A stretch of DNA of 64,000 nt from positions 19,732 through 83,731 of the forward strand of contig JBJXFG010000098.1 of the NCBI GenBank assembly GCA_046154665.1, in the 5' to 3' direction. The notes under the pieces were generated by a model. The model had not been told where the DNA came from. It saw only the letters and a list, made by a program, of their open reading frames with translations, and ran no database searches. Of this stretch, positions 16,725 to 24,610 are shown in pieces. The DNA is from JAFLCM01 sp046154665. Its GTDB lineage: Bacteria > Planctomycetota > Phycisphaerae > Phycisphaerales > UBA1924. The position numbers were made by a program, and so were the translations under genes. Position 1 is the first letter of the stretch; every line of letters begins with the position of its first letter.

Positions 16725-17429
16725 TCACTTCTTGGGCGCGCTGGACTCACCGATCGAGATGGTGAACTCCTTGCCGTCCGCCTCAACGATGACGGTGCGG
16801 CCCTCGATGGACTTGACGGTGAAGGTCTCGTCGACGAGGTCGCCGACCTTGACGAGCGTGCCGCCGATGTTGGCGACGGGGACGCGGCCGCCCATCACGC
16901 CGTTGAGCTTCATGCGCGCGGCGCGGTTTTCGAGGTCGCGCTTGCGGTCCTCGGCGGCCTTGCGGGCCAGCTCGGCCTCGAGCGCGGCGTCGTCCTGCGT
17001 GTCGCGCTGGACCTTCTTCTCGCTGAGCTTCCACTCGAAGGGGTCGGTCTGCACCTTTTCGAGCGGGACCTGCACCAGTTCGCCGCTGGCCTTGAGCTCG
17101 GTGAGCACCTCTTCGTGGTCCTTGCTGAGGCGCTGGAGTTCGGCCTTCTCGATGGGGTAGTCAATCTTGAAGTCGACCATCTCGATGCGCCGCGTCATGC
17201 CCAGCTTGCGCATGCCCAGCAGCAGGCCGGCGGCGATCAACGCCACCACCACCAGCATCACCATCCCGCCCAGCTTCCTGGGCTTGGGCAGCGACTGGGT
17301 GCCGGCGTTGCCGGCGGCGGCGGCGACATCGGCCATTGTGGTGAAGCCGCCGCCCGCCTTGGCAGGCGGCGCGGTGCCCGCGGCGGGCGGGTTCGATCCG
17401 GGCAGAGGCTGCATGATGCGGGGGTTCAT
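16725..17429 (-). CDS. PilP/GspC-like inner-membrane pilus assembly protein
   Basis: The 234-residue protein has a cytosolic Pro/Ala-rich N-terminus, one membrane span (VMLVVVALIAAGLLLGM, about residues 56-72), a charged helical part likely to form a coiled coil, and a C-terminal small beta domain (GGRVPVANIGGTLVKVGDLV then FTVKSIEGRTVIVEADGKEF). That last domain has the look of the PilP/GspC homology region, which links the inner-membrane platform to the secretin. It overlaps pilO by 4 bases and is followed by pilB, which supports the role. The family assignment rests on topology and position more than on strong sequence motifs. Confidence 0.65.
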   Translation of the reverse strand: MNPRIMQPLPGSNPPAAGTAPPAKAGGGFTTMADVAAAAGNAGTQSLPKPRKLGGMVMLVVVALIAAGLLLGMRKLGMTRRIEMVDFKIDYPIEKAELQRLSKDHEEVLTELKASGELVQVPLEKVQTDPFEWKLSEKKVQRDTQDDAALEAELARKAAEDRKRDLENRAARMKLNGVMGGRVPVANIGGTLVKVGDLVDETFTVKSIEGRTVIVEADGKEFTISIGESSAPKK

Positions 17430-18013
17430 TGGGCGGCCCCCTTCTGATCGACGTTCGCCGTCTTCACCGGCTTGGCGTCGGGTGATTCGGGCTCGAAGTA
17501 GATGCTGAGGGTGAACGTCGCCTGCATGGCACCCTCGGCCTTGTCCTGGCGGATGAGTTTCATGTTGAGCAGGCGGGTGATGCGGTCGAGCTGCTCGAGC
17601 TTGAGCAGGAAGGCGTAGAAGTTGTCGAAGTCACCGACGATGGTCATGTCGAGCGGCTGCTCCATGTACTTCGACGCCGCCACGGGCTTGGCCGCCTTGA
17701 CCTTGGGGATCTCGAGGTTCGATTGACGGGCGAGGTTGGCGACCTGCTCGAGGATCTTGTCGACTTCCTTGCCGGTGGGCAGGCGGGCCTCGATCAGCCC
17801 GATGGCCTGGGCGACCTCGGCGTTGCTCTTGGCCAGGTCGGCGCTCTGCTTGGTGGCGATGCTCAGCTTCTCGAGCGTCCGTTCCTTCTGGGCGATCTCG
17901 CTCCGCGCCGTGATGATTTCGCCGTTGACCGGGCGGAACACGAACCACCACGCGCACACGGGCATCGCCAGCAGCACCAGCAACAGCAGCAGTTCACGCA
18001 GTCCGAACTTCAT
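17426..18013 (-). CDS. pilO: PilO-like pilus alignment protein
   Basis: The 195-residue bitopic inner-membrane protein has one span near the N-terminus (LRELLLLLVLLAMPVCAWWFVF), a coiled-coil segment (about residues 35-75) and a ferredoxin-like PilO domain with LPTGKEVDKILEQVANLARQ, MTIVGDFDNFYAFLLKLEQL and TFTLSIYFE. PilO pairs with PilN in the alignment subcomplex of type IV pili. The start at 18013 overlaps the stop of pilN by 4 bases (ATGA), and its own stop overlaps the next gene in the same way, so translation is coupled. Confidence 0.88.
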   Translation of the reverse strand: MKFGLRELLLLLVLLAMPVCAWWFVFRPVNGEIITARSEIAQKERTLEKLSIATKQSADLAKSNAEVAQAIGLIEARLPTGKEVDKILEQVANLARQSNLEIPKVKAAKPVAASKYMEQPLDMTIVGDFDNFYAFLLKLEQLDRITRLLNMKLIRQDKAEGAMQATFTLSIYFEPESPDAKPVKTANVDQKGAAQ

Positions 18014-18969
18014 GGCTTCGTTCCTCCCTCGTTCTCGGAACCACCGTCCGCTCCCTCGTCGGGCTTCACCGGCTTCTCCGGCTCGGGGCGGGGCACGGTG
18101 GGGTCGTTGCGCCAGGCTTCGAGGTCTTCGTTGCTCGGCACCTTGCCCAGGCCCAGCGGGAGCTCTGTCCCGCCCTTGCGCTTGGTACCTTCGGTCCCGC
18201 CCTCGGTGGGCTCGGTCATTTCGTCGACGGTTTGCAGCCGCGGGGCCGCCATCGGGGTGATCTTGCGGGCGTCGGCCTCGGGCCGCAGCACCGCCTCGAC
18301 CCGGAAGCGGTTCATGGTCTGGCTTTCGATCTTGGTCTGCTCGGAGAAGATGAGGTCGACGCCGGTGAGCATCGCGCACTCCTGGAGGTTGCTCACATAG
18401 CGGGCGACCTCGTTGTGGGTGCGGGACACGCCGATGAGGATGATCTTGTGGTCGAAGCGCGGGGCGGTGACGACGGGCTTGTCGGCCTTCTTCTTGTCGT
18501 TGGCGGCCTTGCCCGAGAGCGACTTGCCCCCGTCTTTCGAGGCGGGCGGCGGGGCACCGTACTGACGCACCGGCTTGTCCAGCCGCGCGCTCGCCACCTC
18601 GATGCTCAGCAGCGTCATCTTGCTGGGCATGCGGTTGACCAGCTCGGCCAGCAGGATGCTCCGCGGCACGCGCTCGATCAAAGCCGTGGTGACCTCGGCC
18701 TTCTCAAGAAGGTCGGTCTTCTGCTTCTCGAGCTGCTTGAGCTGCTCGATGTCTTTGGCGGCCTGCGTGTAGCGCACGTTCACCGCCTGCTGGTACGACT
18801 TCACGTCGTTCCACTGGCGGCTGGTCACGAAGAACGCGCCGATCACGCCGAGGGTCACCACCACGAACAGCGCGATCGAGATGAGGTTGGTCCTCGCCTC
18901 GGCGCGGCGTTCGAGATAGTCCTCAGGCAGAAAGCTCGCGTCGATGGGCCTGGGTCCGAGAAGGCTCAT
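18010..18969 (-). CDS. pilN: PilN-like pilus assembly protein
   Basis: The 319-residue bitopic protein has a short cytosolic N-terminus with the PilM-binding type phrase FLPEDYLERRAEART, one span (LISIALFVVVTLGVIGAFFV), a coiled coil and a periplasmic PilN domain (ERVPRSILLAELVNRMPSKMTLLSIEV; IILIGVSRTHNEVARYVSNLQ). The C-terminal 80 residues are Glu/Pro/Gly-rich and longer than in the usual PilN of about 200 residues. It is placed directly between pilM and pilO. Confidence 0.88.
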   Translation of the reverse strand: MSLLGPRPIDASFLPEDYLERRAEARTNLISIALFVVVTLGVIGAFFVTSRQWNDVKSYQQAVNVRYTQAAKDIEQLKQLEKQKTDLLEKAEVTTALIERVPRSILLAELVNRMPSKMTLLSIEVASARLDKPVRQYGAPPPASKDGGKSLSGKAANDKKKADKPVVTAPRFDHKIILIGVSRTHNEVARYVSNLQECAMLTGVDLIFSEQTKIESQTMNRFRVEAVLRPEADARKITPMAAPRLQTVDEMTEPTEGGTEGTKRKGGTELPLGLGKVPSNEDLEAWRNDPTVPRPEPEKPVKPDEGADGGSENEGGTKP

Positions 18970-19035
18970 GGTCGTCGCTCCGGTCGTCGATCACATCCGC
19001 TCCGCCCCCGCCCCCCGCGCGGGGGACTTCGTCGT

Positions 19036-20310
19036 TTACAGGTCGGTCGGAGACAGGCACAACCCAAGCGGCACCGCCCAACCCGGCTGCGGAATCGTCA
19101 GGTCCAGCCCGTTCAGACTGGTCAGCCCTCCCGCGTCCACCGTTGAGATGGGGTCCGCGATCTGGGCCGCGAGCCTCAGTTTCCGCGCGATGTGCCGGCA
19201 CAGGTCCATGTCGCACGCCCCGCCGCCCACGAACACCGCCCGACCCACTGCACGGCCCGGGAACAGCGCCGCGTGGTAGCGCAGCCCCATCCCGATCTCG
19301 TCGGTCATCTGCTCGATGGCGTTGGTCACCTTCGCCAAGGGGCTCGTGTCCGTCTCGGGAAGTTCGACGTGGCCATGGGGCGTCTGGCCCTTGCGACGGT
19401 CCACCGGCACATCGCCGGTGAGCGCCGCGGTGCCGCCCGCTTCTTCGATCGTCTCCTGCTCGTGGGCCACGGCCTTCTTCAGAGCGCCGGCCGCGAACTG
19501 GGCCAGTGTGCTCGCCGCGCCCGGTCCCTGCACGCCCTTGCCCTTGAGGTGGGCCCAGCCGATCTGGATCGTTTTGGCGAGCACGAGCCTGCGTCCGTGG
19601 GCGATGACCATCTTGGTGGTGGTCGCGCCGACGTCGAGGTACACGCTGGTGAGCTTGTCATCGTCGTCGCGCTTGGTGATGGGGTCGAACGTGCGCACGA
19701 GGGCCTGGTGTTCGCTGTGGACGCCGACGCACTCGAGCTTGGCCAGTTTCAGCGCGTCCATGTGCCCCACGACGGTCTCACGCGGCATGACAAAGCAGAT
19801 GGTCTCGAGCTTGATCTGGTTCTGACGCTTCACCTCGCCCGCTTCGACGTGGCGCACGATGAGCAAACTCGGATCGCAGCCCGACTGGGCCGTGACCTGC
19901 TCGCGGACCCTGTCGGCGGTCGCGCCGCCGACGTTCATCGGCAGCTGCACATGCTGCACAAAGGTCCGCCGTGCCGACACCGCGCACACCGCCCGCCTGC
20001 CCTTGAACGCGCCGCTCTTGAGCAGACCGGGCAGCGAACTCACCTGGAAAGCCAGACGCTCGGCGTCTTTGCCCAGCAGTTCGGGCGGCGTCTCGATGCT
20101 CGCCGCGGCCATCAGGCGGGCCGGGTCGGTGAACGTGCCGAGCATGATCTGCAGCACCTTCATCGACGCCGCCCCGAAGTCGACCGCGATCGGCGACGGC
20201 GCCGGCTTCTCGGGCATCTTCGAGGCCTTCACCGGCGGCGCCAGCGGCACGCGCCCGGTGAACTTCTCGAGATTCAGCGCCTTGAGGGTGTTGGCAAGCG
20301 AGAACGCCAT
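19036..20310 (-). CDS. pilM: PilM-like actin-fold pilus assembly protein
   Basis: The 424-residue cytoplasmic protein is of the PilM family, which binds the N-terminus of PilN. The actin-fold phosphate motifs are IAVDFGAASMKVLQIM and VYLDVGATTTKMVIA, and the adenosine motif is AVFVGGGACDMDLCRHIA. Residues about 320-345 form a charged insert (RRKGQTPHGHVELPETD). The start at 20310 gives the family-like MAFSLANTLKALNLEKF; the frame runs further upstream but without likeness. It is the first gene of the pilus operon, 66 bases from pilN. Confidence 0.88.
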   Translation of the reverse strand: MAFSLANTLKALNLEKFTGRVPLAPPVKASKMPEKPAPSPIAVDFGAASMKVLQIMLGTFTDPARLMAAASIETPPELLGKDAERLAFQVSSLPGLLKSGAFKGRRAVCAVSARRTFVQHVQLPMNVGGATADRVREQVTAQSGCDPSLLIVRHVEAGEVKRQNQIKLETICFVMPRETVVGHMDALKLAKLECVGVHSEHQALVRTFDPITKRDDDDKLTSVYLDVGATTTKMVIAHGRRLVLAKTIQIGWAHLKGKGVQGPGAASTLAQFAAGALKKAVAHEQETIEEAGGTAALTGDVPVDRRKGQTPHGHVELPETDTSPLAKVTNAIEQMTDEIGMGLRYHAALFPGRAVGRAVFVGGGACDMDLCRHIARKLRLAAQIADPISTVDAGGLTSLNGLDLTIPQPGWAVPLGLCLSPTDL

Positions 20311-20522
20311 GGGGGACGCTTCTTTCGTGCTGACGGTCAACAAGGGACAACACGGGCGCGGGGCCCGAGGACGGAACAGGGGCGCGGCGTTCGCGCGACG
20401 CTCCCCACCATCGTGCATCGACCATCCGAGAAGCCGGGTTGATGCCCCCCGGGCTCATTGCACCGCCACCACCGATCGCGGGGGTCCGAGAACCGCCTCA
20501 GATGTTGGAGGCCCTCCCGCGC
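20311..20522. other. Intergenic between pilM and the family D element
   Basis: Probably holds the promoter of the pilus operon, but I could not single out convincing -35 and -10 boxes. No gene seen. Confidence 0.3.
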
Positions 20523-20624
20523 CGTGCCACTGATGTCGGCGTCCGCGCTGCCATCAGTGCCGAACCGCGGAAAGCAGCCTGAAGCGGCACTGCCGTCTCC
20601 CCGAGCGGAGCCAGCAGTGGCACG
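20523..20624. repeat. Inverted-repeat element, family D, full copy
   Basis: A 102-bp element starting CGTGCCACTGATG and ending CAGCAGTGGCACG. The interior has smaller palindromes (CACTGATG.. with CATCAGTG) and the phrase GGCACTGCCGTCTCC. It matches the copy at 24340-24434 over both ends and the interior. MITE-like: no coding capacity, inverted ends. Confidence 0.8.
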
Positions 20625-20686
20625 AGGGCCGCCGCTTTCTCGACAAGGTGCATCGCCGCCGCCACATCCAACGAATACCCTTCCCC

Positions 20687-21115
20687 ATGCTCGCCTCGGC
20701 CCCCACCTCCCGCCCCATCCGCCTGTTCATCGACGGCGAGTGCCCTCTCTGCAAGCGCGAGGGTGCGATGCTGATGCGGATGGATCGGGGGCGCGGTCTG
20801 ATCGCGCTGGAAGACATCGCGGCCCCGACGTTTGACCCGGCGCGGTGGGGTCTCACGCACGACCAGGTGCAGGGCGCGATCCACGCCGAACTGCCCGATG
20901 GTCGGGTCATCACCGGCCTCGAAGTGTTTCGGCGTGCCTACGGCGTGCTGAGCCCGGTGTGGGGAACGCTGTGGCGCGTGACCGGCTGGCCGGTGATCCG
21001 CGTCGGCTTCGACGCCGGGTATCGCTGGTTCGCCCGCAACCGCATCCGCATCGGCGGCTGGTTCGGACGGCACCCTGACCCCCAGTGTGAGAGCGGACGC
21101 TGCAAGATCGGGTGA
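20687..21115 (+). CDS. DCC-family (DUF393) thiol-disulfide protein
   Basis: The 142-residue protein is of the DUF393 or DCC family. The name-giving motif is at the N-terminus: LFIDGECPLCKREGAMLMR, a DxxCxxC site resembling that of thioredoxin-fold proteins. Other family phrases are VQGAIHAELPDGRVITGLEVFRRAY and an FARNR motif. A thiol redox role is proposed for the family without firm proof. ATG 20687 was preferred to an earlier in-frame start because the family begins there. It stands alone, flanked by repeats. Confidence 0.82.
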   Translation: MLASAPTSRPIRLFIDGECPLCKREGAMLMRMDRGRGLIALEDIAAPTFDPARWGLTHDQVQGAIHAELPDGRVITGLEVFRRAYGVLSPVWGTLWRVTGWPVIRVGFDAGYRWFARNRIRIGGWFGRHPDPQCESGRCKIG

Positions 21116-21140
21116 GGAACGTCGCAAAGGCGCGCCGTCG

Positions 21141-21223
21141 CAGAGCCGTCCGCGCAAGCGGACGGTCCAAGTCGAACGAGCTTCGATCACTCTGGACCTA
21201 CGGCTCGCGCCGTCGGCTCTGAC
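21141..21223. repeat. Paired-hairpin element, family A
   Basis: An 83-bp element made of two hairpins. The left one has arms CCGTCCGC/GCGGACGG around GCAA, the right one ACGGC/GCCGT around TCGC. They are joined so that the outer ends CAGAGCC and GGCTCTG are inverted. Other copies are at 21650-21733, 37865-37946, 44990-45070, and in degenerate form at 54475-54550; a part-copy lies inside a gene at 27931-27975. Confidence 0.85.
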
Positions 21224-21319
21224 CGGCATCCGCCTCAGCTGATGTGTCCGTCGCCGTGAGCGTCAAGACACCCACGCCCGCCCCCACGCGGTTAGGCTTT
21301 CTTCTTACAAGGAGCCCCA

Positions 21320-21637
21320 ATGAACTGCCCCGCCTGCGCCAGTGTTGCCCTTCAGATGACCGATCGACAGGGCGTCGAGATCGACTACTGCCCGAAATGC
21401 CGAGGCGTGTGGCTCGACCGGGGCGAACTCGACAAGCTCATCGAGCGCTCTGCGACCGTGCAGCGCGTCGATGACGACGACGACGACGATCGCTGGAAGA
21501 AGCAGCAGAAGTACCAGCAGCCGGGATATGCACCGCCGGGCGTGCCCCCCGCCCCGGGCGGCTATCACCCCGGGTCGGTGCCGTATCAGAAGCCCTACAA
21601 GAAGAAGTCGCTGCTGGGCGAGTTGTTCGATTTCTGA
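21320..21637 (+). CDS. TFIIB-type zinc-ribbon protein
   Basis: The 105-residue protein begins with a zinc ribbon (MNCPACASVALQMTDRQGV then YCPKCRGVWLDRGEL), with four Cys in two CxxC pairs, as in the zf-TFIIB family of bacterial proteins. An acidic run (DDDDDDDR), a Pro/Gly/Tyr-rich stretch and a basic C-terminus with KKKSLLGELFDF follow. The LGELFDF tail is also seen in relatives as far as I recall. AAGGAG six bases before ATG fixes the start. The gene is bracketed by two family A elements about 95 bases upstream and 12 bases downstream. Function unknown. Confidence 0.8.
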   Translation: MNCPACASVALQMTDRQGVEIDYCPKCRGVWLDRGELDKLIERSATVQRVDDDDDDDRWKKQQKYQQPGYAPPGVPPAPGGYHPGSVPYQKPYKKKSLLGELFDF

Positions 21638-21649
21638 GAGGTATCCGGG

Positions 21650-21733
21650 CAGAGCCGTTTGCGCAAGCGGACGGTCCCACCTTCAGGCACAGTCACTTCG
21701 CCTTGATCGACGGCTTGCGCCGTCGCCACTGAC
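21650..21733. repeat. Paired-hairpin element, family A
   Basis: The same layout as the copy at 21141-21223 (AGAGCCGTTTGCGCAAGCGGACGG, read in two halves, then GACGGCTTGCGCCGTC). It starts 12 bases after the zinc-ribbon gene and could act as its transcript end. Confidence 0.8.
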
Positions 21734-21744
21734 CGCGCGCCGCG

Positions 21745-21796
21745 CCCCCCATCCTTGCCCCCCACCCTTGCCCCCCACCCTTGTCCGCTACCCTTA
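21745..21796. repeat. 13-bp tandem repeat in front of smpB
   Basis: Three units of CCCCCCAYCCTTG and a degenerate fourth fill the leader up to 6 bases before the smpB start. The leader therefore contains no Shine-Dalgarno site. Confidence 0.75.
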
Positions 21797-21802
21797 CCCC
21801 CT

Positions 21803-22288
21803 ATGGCCTCGGGCAAGGACAAGAAAATCAGCGAGCCGGAGATCACCAACCGGCGGGCCTACCACGAGTACCACATCAGTGAAACGCTCGAGGTGGGCCT
21901 GATGCTCGTGGGCACCGAGGTCAAGAGCATCCGCGCCGGCAGGGCCTCGCTCGCCGAAGGGTGGGTGAAGGCCGATCTCTCGCCGCCGCGACTCCTGCTG
22001 ATGGGCCTGCACATCGACGAATACACCGCGGCGGGCCGCGGCAACCTCCAGCACCGGCCGACCCGGACGCGCACACTGCTCGCCCATACCCGCGAGGTGC
22101 GCAAGCTCCACGACAAGGCCCAGATCAAAGGCTTCACCCTCGTCCCGCTCAAAATGTACTTCAAGGGCGGACGCGTGAAGCTGCTCGTGGGCGTCGGCGA
22201 AGGCAAGAAGGCCCACGACAAACGCGACACACTGAAGAAGAAGGACGCGCAGCGCGACATGGCCCGCGCGATGTCGCGGCGGCTGTAG
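21803..22288 (+). CDS. smpB: SsrA-binding protein
   Basis: The 161-residue partner of tmRNA works in trans-translation, the rescue of stalled ribosomes. Family phrases are NRRAYHEYHISETLEVGLML, GTEVKSIRAGRASLAEGWV, HTREVRKLHDKAQIKGFTLVP and the basic C-terminal tail (KKDAQRDMARAM) that enters the decoding centre. The length is normal. The start ATG is preceded by a C-rich 13-bp repeat rather than a Shine-Dalgarno site. The stop codon TAG belongs to the inverted end of the element at 22285-22459. The tmRNA gene itself was not seen in the window. Confidence 0.95.
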   Translation: MASGKDKKISEPEITNRRAYHEYHISETLEVGLMLVGTEVKSIRAGRASLAEGWVKADLSPPRLLLMGLHIDEYTAAGRGNLQHRPTRTRTLLAHTREVRKLHDKAQIKGFTLVPLKMYFKGGRVKLLVGVGEGKKAHDKRDTLKKKDAQRDMARAMSRRL

Positions 22289-22459
22289 AGCCGGTTCACC
22301 GCGGGGGCGCGGAGAGCGCGGAGGGGATTCAGATCAGGGGATAGGGTGTAGGGTTTAGGGTATGGCATGCCGCGCGCGTCGCTCGTCGCTGCGCGCCACA
22401 CCCTACACCCTATCGCTCTTCTCCGCGTCCTGCGCGCCTCCGCGGTGAACCGGCTCTAC
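22285..22459. repeat. Inverted-repeat element between smpB and an MFS gene
   Basis: A 175-bp element with perfect 20-bp terminal inverted repeats (22285-22304 and 22440-22459, beginning GTAGAGCCGGTTCACC). Inside are a second perfect 14-bp inverted pair (22340-22353, 22401-22414) and a short 7-base periodic tract (GGGTGTA, GGGTTTA, GGGTATG). The TAG stops of both flanking convergent genes lie in the terminal repeats. MITE-like with no coding capacity; it may also act as a bidirectional terminator. Confidence 0.85.
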
Positions 22460-23799
22460 GACCTCCGCATCGCCCGCGCCATCGAGATAAACATCAGACC
22501 CGCCATCGCGCTCATCGCCGCCAGCACCAGAAACGTCCACGCCCCCAGCGCCGGCACCGACAGCGTTGTCGCCCCCAGGACCACCGCGCCGCCCGCGTAG
22601 AGCATCGTGCCCAGGAACGGCGAGAACACCCCACGCACCCCCGTCAGGAACACGTGGACGCCCATGTAGATCGCCGCCTGGTCACGCCGCGCGAAGTCGT
22701 GGTGCCCGAGTTCCCACGCCAGCATCCCGCCGCCGGTGGCGATGCCCAGCATCACCCGCGACAGATAGAGCAGCGGCTCGTTCTTCAGCCAGAACGCGAG
22801 GAACATCAGCAGGTTCGCCAGCACGAACACCCACGAGTGCCACGCGCGGAACTTGACGATGTGCAGCCGGTCGAGCAGCGGTGCCCAAAGCGGGATCACC
22901 AGCACCGGCACGATCACCGGCAGCGCCTGCGTCAGCAGCATCGAGCCGGTGTACGCCAGATCAAAGTAGTCCTTGATCGCGATGATGAACACCGGGATCG
23001 CCGCCAGCTGCGGCATACCCAGCATGAACTGCGCCGCCATGAACCGCCGGTACATCGGGTCGTTTTTCAGCACCTCGGTCATCGCCGCAAGGGAGGGCGG
23101 GGCACCTTTCTCTTCGCGCACGCCGCGGCGCTCTTCGGCCAGTTGCACGCCCCGCCCGCGCCAGCGGATCCGCGCGAACACCCGCACCCCCAGCGCCCCC
23201 ATCACCACGCTGAAGCCGTAAACCCACGCGAAACCCATCGGCGTGGCGTCCATCGCCCACCCCGTCGCCACCGCGGTCAGGCCCACCACCAGCGACGCCA
23301 GCAGCGTCACATGCCCGATGGTGCGGGCGCGCCGCTCCCTCGGGTAGTTGCCCCGCCACAGGTCGGTTCGGGCGGCGATCATCCCCGTGAGAAAGCACCG
23401 CGCCAGCACGCAGCCGCACACCAGCAGCCACAGACCGATCTCACGCGGCACCAGCGCCCCGCAGCCCATCACCGCCACGCACACCAGCACGGCGATCTGA
23501 AAAACGTTCACGGCGCGCACGCGGTCTCGCCCGTGGATGAGCCGGGTCCACAGCACAGCGGTGAGGTTCGACACCGCCGGTGCCGCGGTGATGATCGCGA
23601 CGTCGAGGTCTGAAGCGTCAAAGGCCTTGTGGGCGATGACCCCGACGACGCCCCCTTCGACGCACGCCGTGGCGCACCCGAGCAGCCCGACGGACCAGAG
23701 CTCCCGCTCGTAGTTGTGGCGCACGAGGGTGGGCTGGCGGCTGGGCATCGCGCCCGCCAGCGTCTCTCCGAGCGCCGAACTCACCCTTCCGAGCGGCAT
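22456..23799 (-). CDS. MFS-type permease
   Basis: The 447-residue polytopic membrane protein has about 11-12 hydrophobic segments in two halves and a charged central loop (RIRWRGRGVQLAEERRGVREEKG), the layout of the major facilitator superfamily. Loop phrases such as ARTDLWRGNYPRERRARTIGH and LSRVMLGIATGGGMLAWELG support a transporter. The substrate is unknown. Start ATG 23799 comes 5 bases after the stop of the Dabb lipoprotein gene upstream, so the two are co-transcribed. The C-terminus ARAMRRS ends at a stop provided by the inverted-repeat element and strikingly resembles the smpB tail ARAMSRRL, because the inverted similarity extends imperfectly into both genes. Confidence 0.75.
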   Translation of the reverse strand: MPLGRVSSALGETLAGAMPSRQPTLVRHNYERELWSVGLLGCATACVEGGVVGVIAHKAFDASDLDVAIITAAPAVSNLTAVLWTRLIHGRDRVRAVNVFQIAVLVCVAVMGCGALVPREIGLWLLVCGCVLARCFLTGMIAARTDLWRGNYPRERRARTIGHVTLLASLVVGLTAVATGWAMDATPMGFAWVYGFSVVMGALGVRVFARIRWRGRGVQLAEERRGVREEKGAPPSLAAMTEVLKNDPMYRRFMAAQFMLGMPQLAAIPVFIIAIKDYFDLAYTGSMLLTQALPVIVPVLVIPLWAPLLDRLHIVKFRAWHSWVFVLANLLMFLAFWLKNEPLLYLSRVMLGIATGGGMLAWELGHHDFARRDQAAIYMGVHVFLTGVRGVFSPFLGTMLYAGGAVVLGATTLSVPALGAWTFLVLAAMSAMAGLMFISMARAMRRS

Positions 23800-23804
23800 G
23801 GAGG

Positions 23805-24287
23805 TCAGCGTAGCGCTGCGCCGTTGGGCTCCACGTCTCCCGCTTGGTGCGACGGGCCCACCAAACCGCGCGGCTTCGCAATCGGGTGCGTCGTGTCGTC
23901 GGTCCTCTCGCATCCCACGTCAAAGATGCGCAGCGACTCGATCTGCGGCCGCCACATGCGCAGCAGGTCGGCGTGCTCGGGGCTCCGCAGATACTTCTCG
24001 TACGCCGCCCGATCGGCGAAGGGCATCAAGAAGGCGATGTCGTACGCGCCGTCGACTTCGGGCCGCCCCAGGTCATAATGGAATCCGCGCGTGACCTCAT
24101 CGGCCGAGCGCGTGGCCCTGAGAACATGGACGACATGGCGATGCACCGCATCCGCCCACTCCGGGTTCTTCAGCTTCACCAGCACCACATGCAGGATCGG
24201 TGCTTGATCCCGCGGCACCGGCCGCTGAGCGCACGAACCGAGCGAGAGCGTCAGCGCCGCGAGCAGCACGAGAGGGAAGCGGGGCAT
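23805..24287 (-). CDS. Dabb-domain lipoprotein
   Basis: The 160-residue protein has a lipoprotein signal (LVLLAALTLSLGSC, with Cys about residue 19) and a ferredoxin-like stress-responsive A/B barrel (Dabb) domain: ILHVVLVKLKNPEWADAVHR, GFHYDLGRPEVDGAYDIAFLMPFADRAAYEKYLRSPEH. Dabb domains dimerise; several are enzymes and many have no known role. The C-terminal 40 residues have no likeness to the domain. Predicted to sit on a membrane facing the periplasm. Operon with the MFS gene. Confidence 0.8.
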   Translation of the reverse strand: MPRFPLVLLAALTLSLGSCAQRPVPRDQAPILHVVLVKLKNPEWADAVHRHVVHVLRATRSADEVTRGFHYDLGRPEVDGAYDIAFLMPFADRAAYEKYLRSPEHADLLRMWRPQIESLRIFDVGCERTDDTTHPIAKPRGLVGPSHQAGDVEPNGAALR

Positions 24288-24339
24288 GCATCCACTCTAA
24301 CGTCGTCCATTCGGCGTGGGCTACCGAAGCGACCTCCGT

Positions 24340-24434
24340 CGTGCCACTGATGGCGGTCCGTCCTCGGACCGACATCAGTGCAGCGTGAACGAAGGCGCAC
24401 TGCTGTCTCCGCGGACGGAGCCAGCAGTGGCACG
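24340..24434. repeat. Inverted-repeat element, family D, full copy
   Basis: A 95-bp element from CGTGCCACTGATGG to CCAGCAGTGGCACG. It shares ends and interior (ACATCAGTGCAGCG, GGCGCACTGCTGTCTCC) with the copy at 20523-20624. A little further on, 24562-24583 carries three units of ACTGGCC, reverse complement GGCCAGT, close to the heptamer GGGCAGT. The rest of the 323-base gap shows no gene. Confidence 0.8.
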
Positions 24435-24610
24435 ATTGGGGGACATTGGTTCGCGGGCGTTTCCCGATCGCACGCCGCAACCTCCACTGCTTTCCCCGAT
24501 ACCATCTCCGACCAGTCCCCAAACGGGGGCGTTTGTTGCATTCGCCGTCGCCCCAACCCCTACTGGCCACTGGCCAACTGGCCTTTCCCCAGGTCTTCAG
24601 GAGCACCCGC

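Noticed and set aside
14861..16765. Plus-strand open frame of 634 codons opposite pilB
   Set aside because: Shadow of pilB; rich in Val/Asp/Gly/His with no domain.
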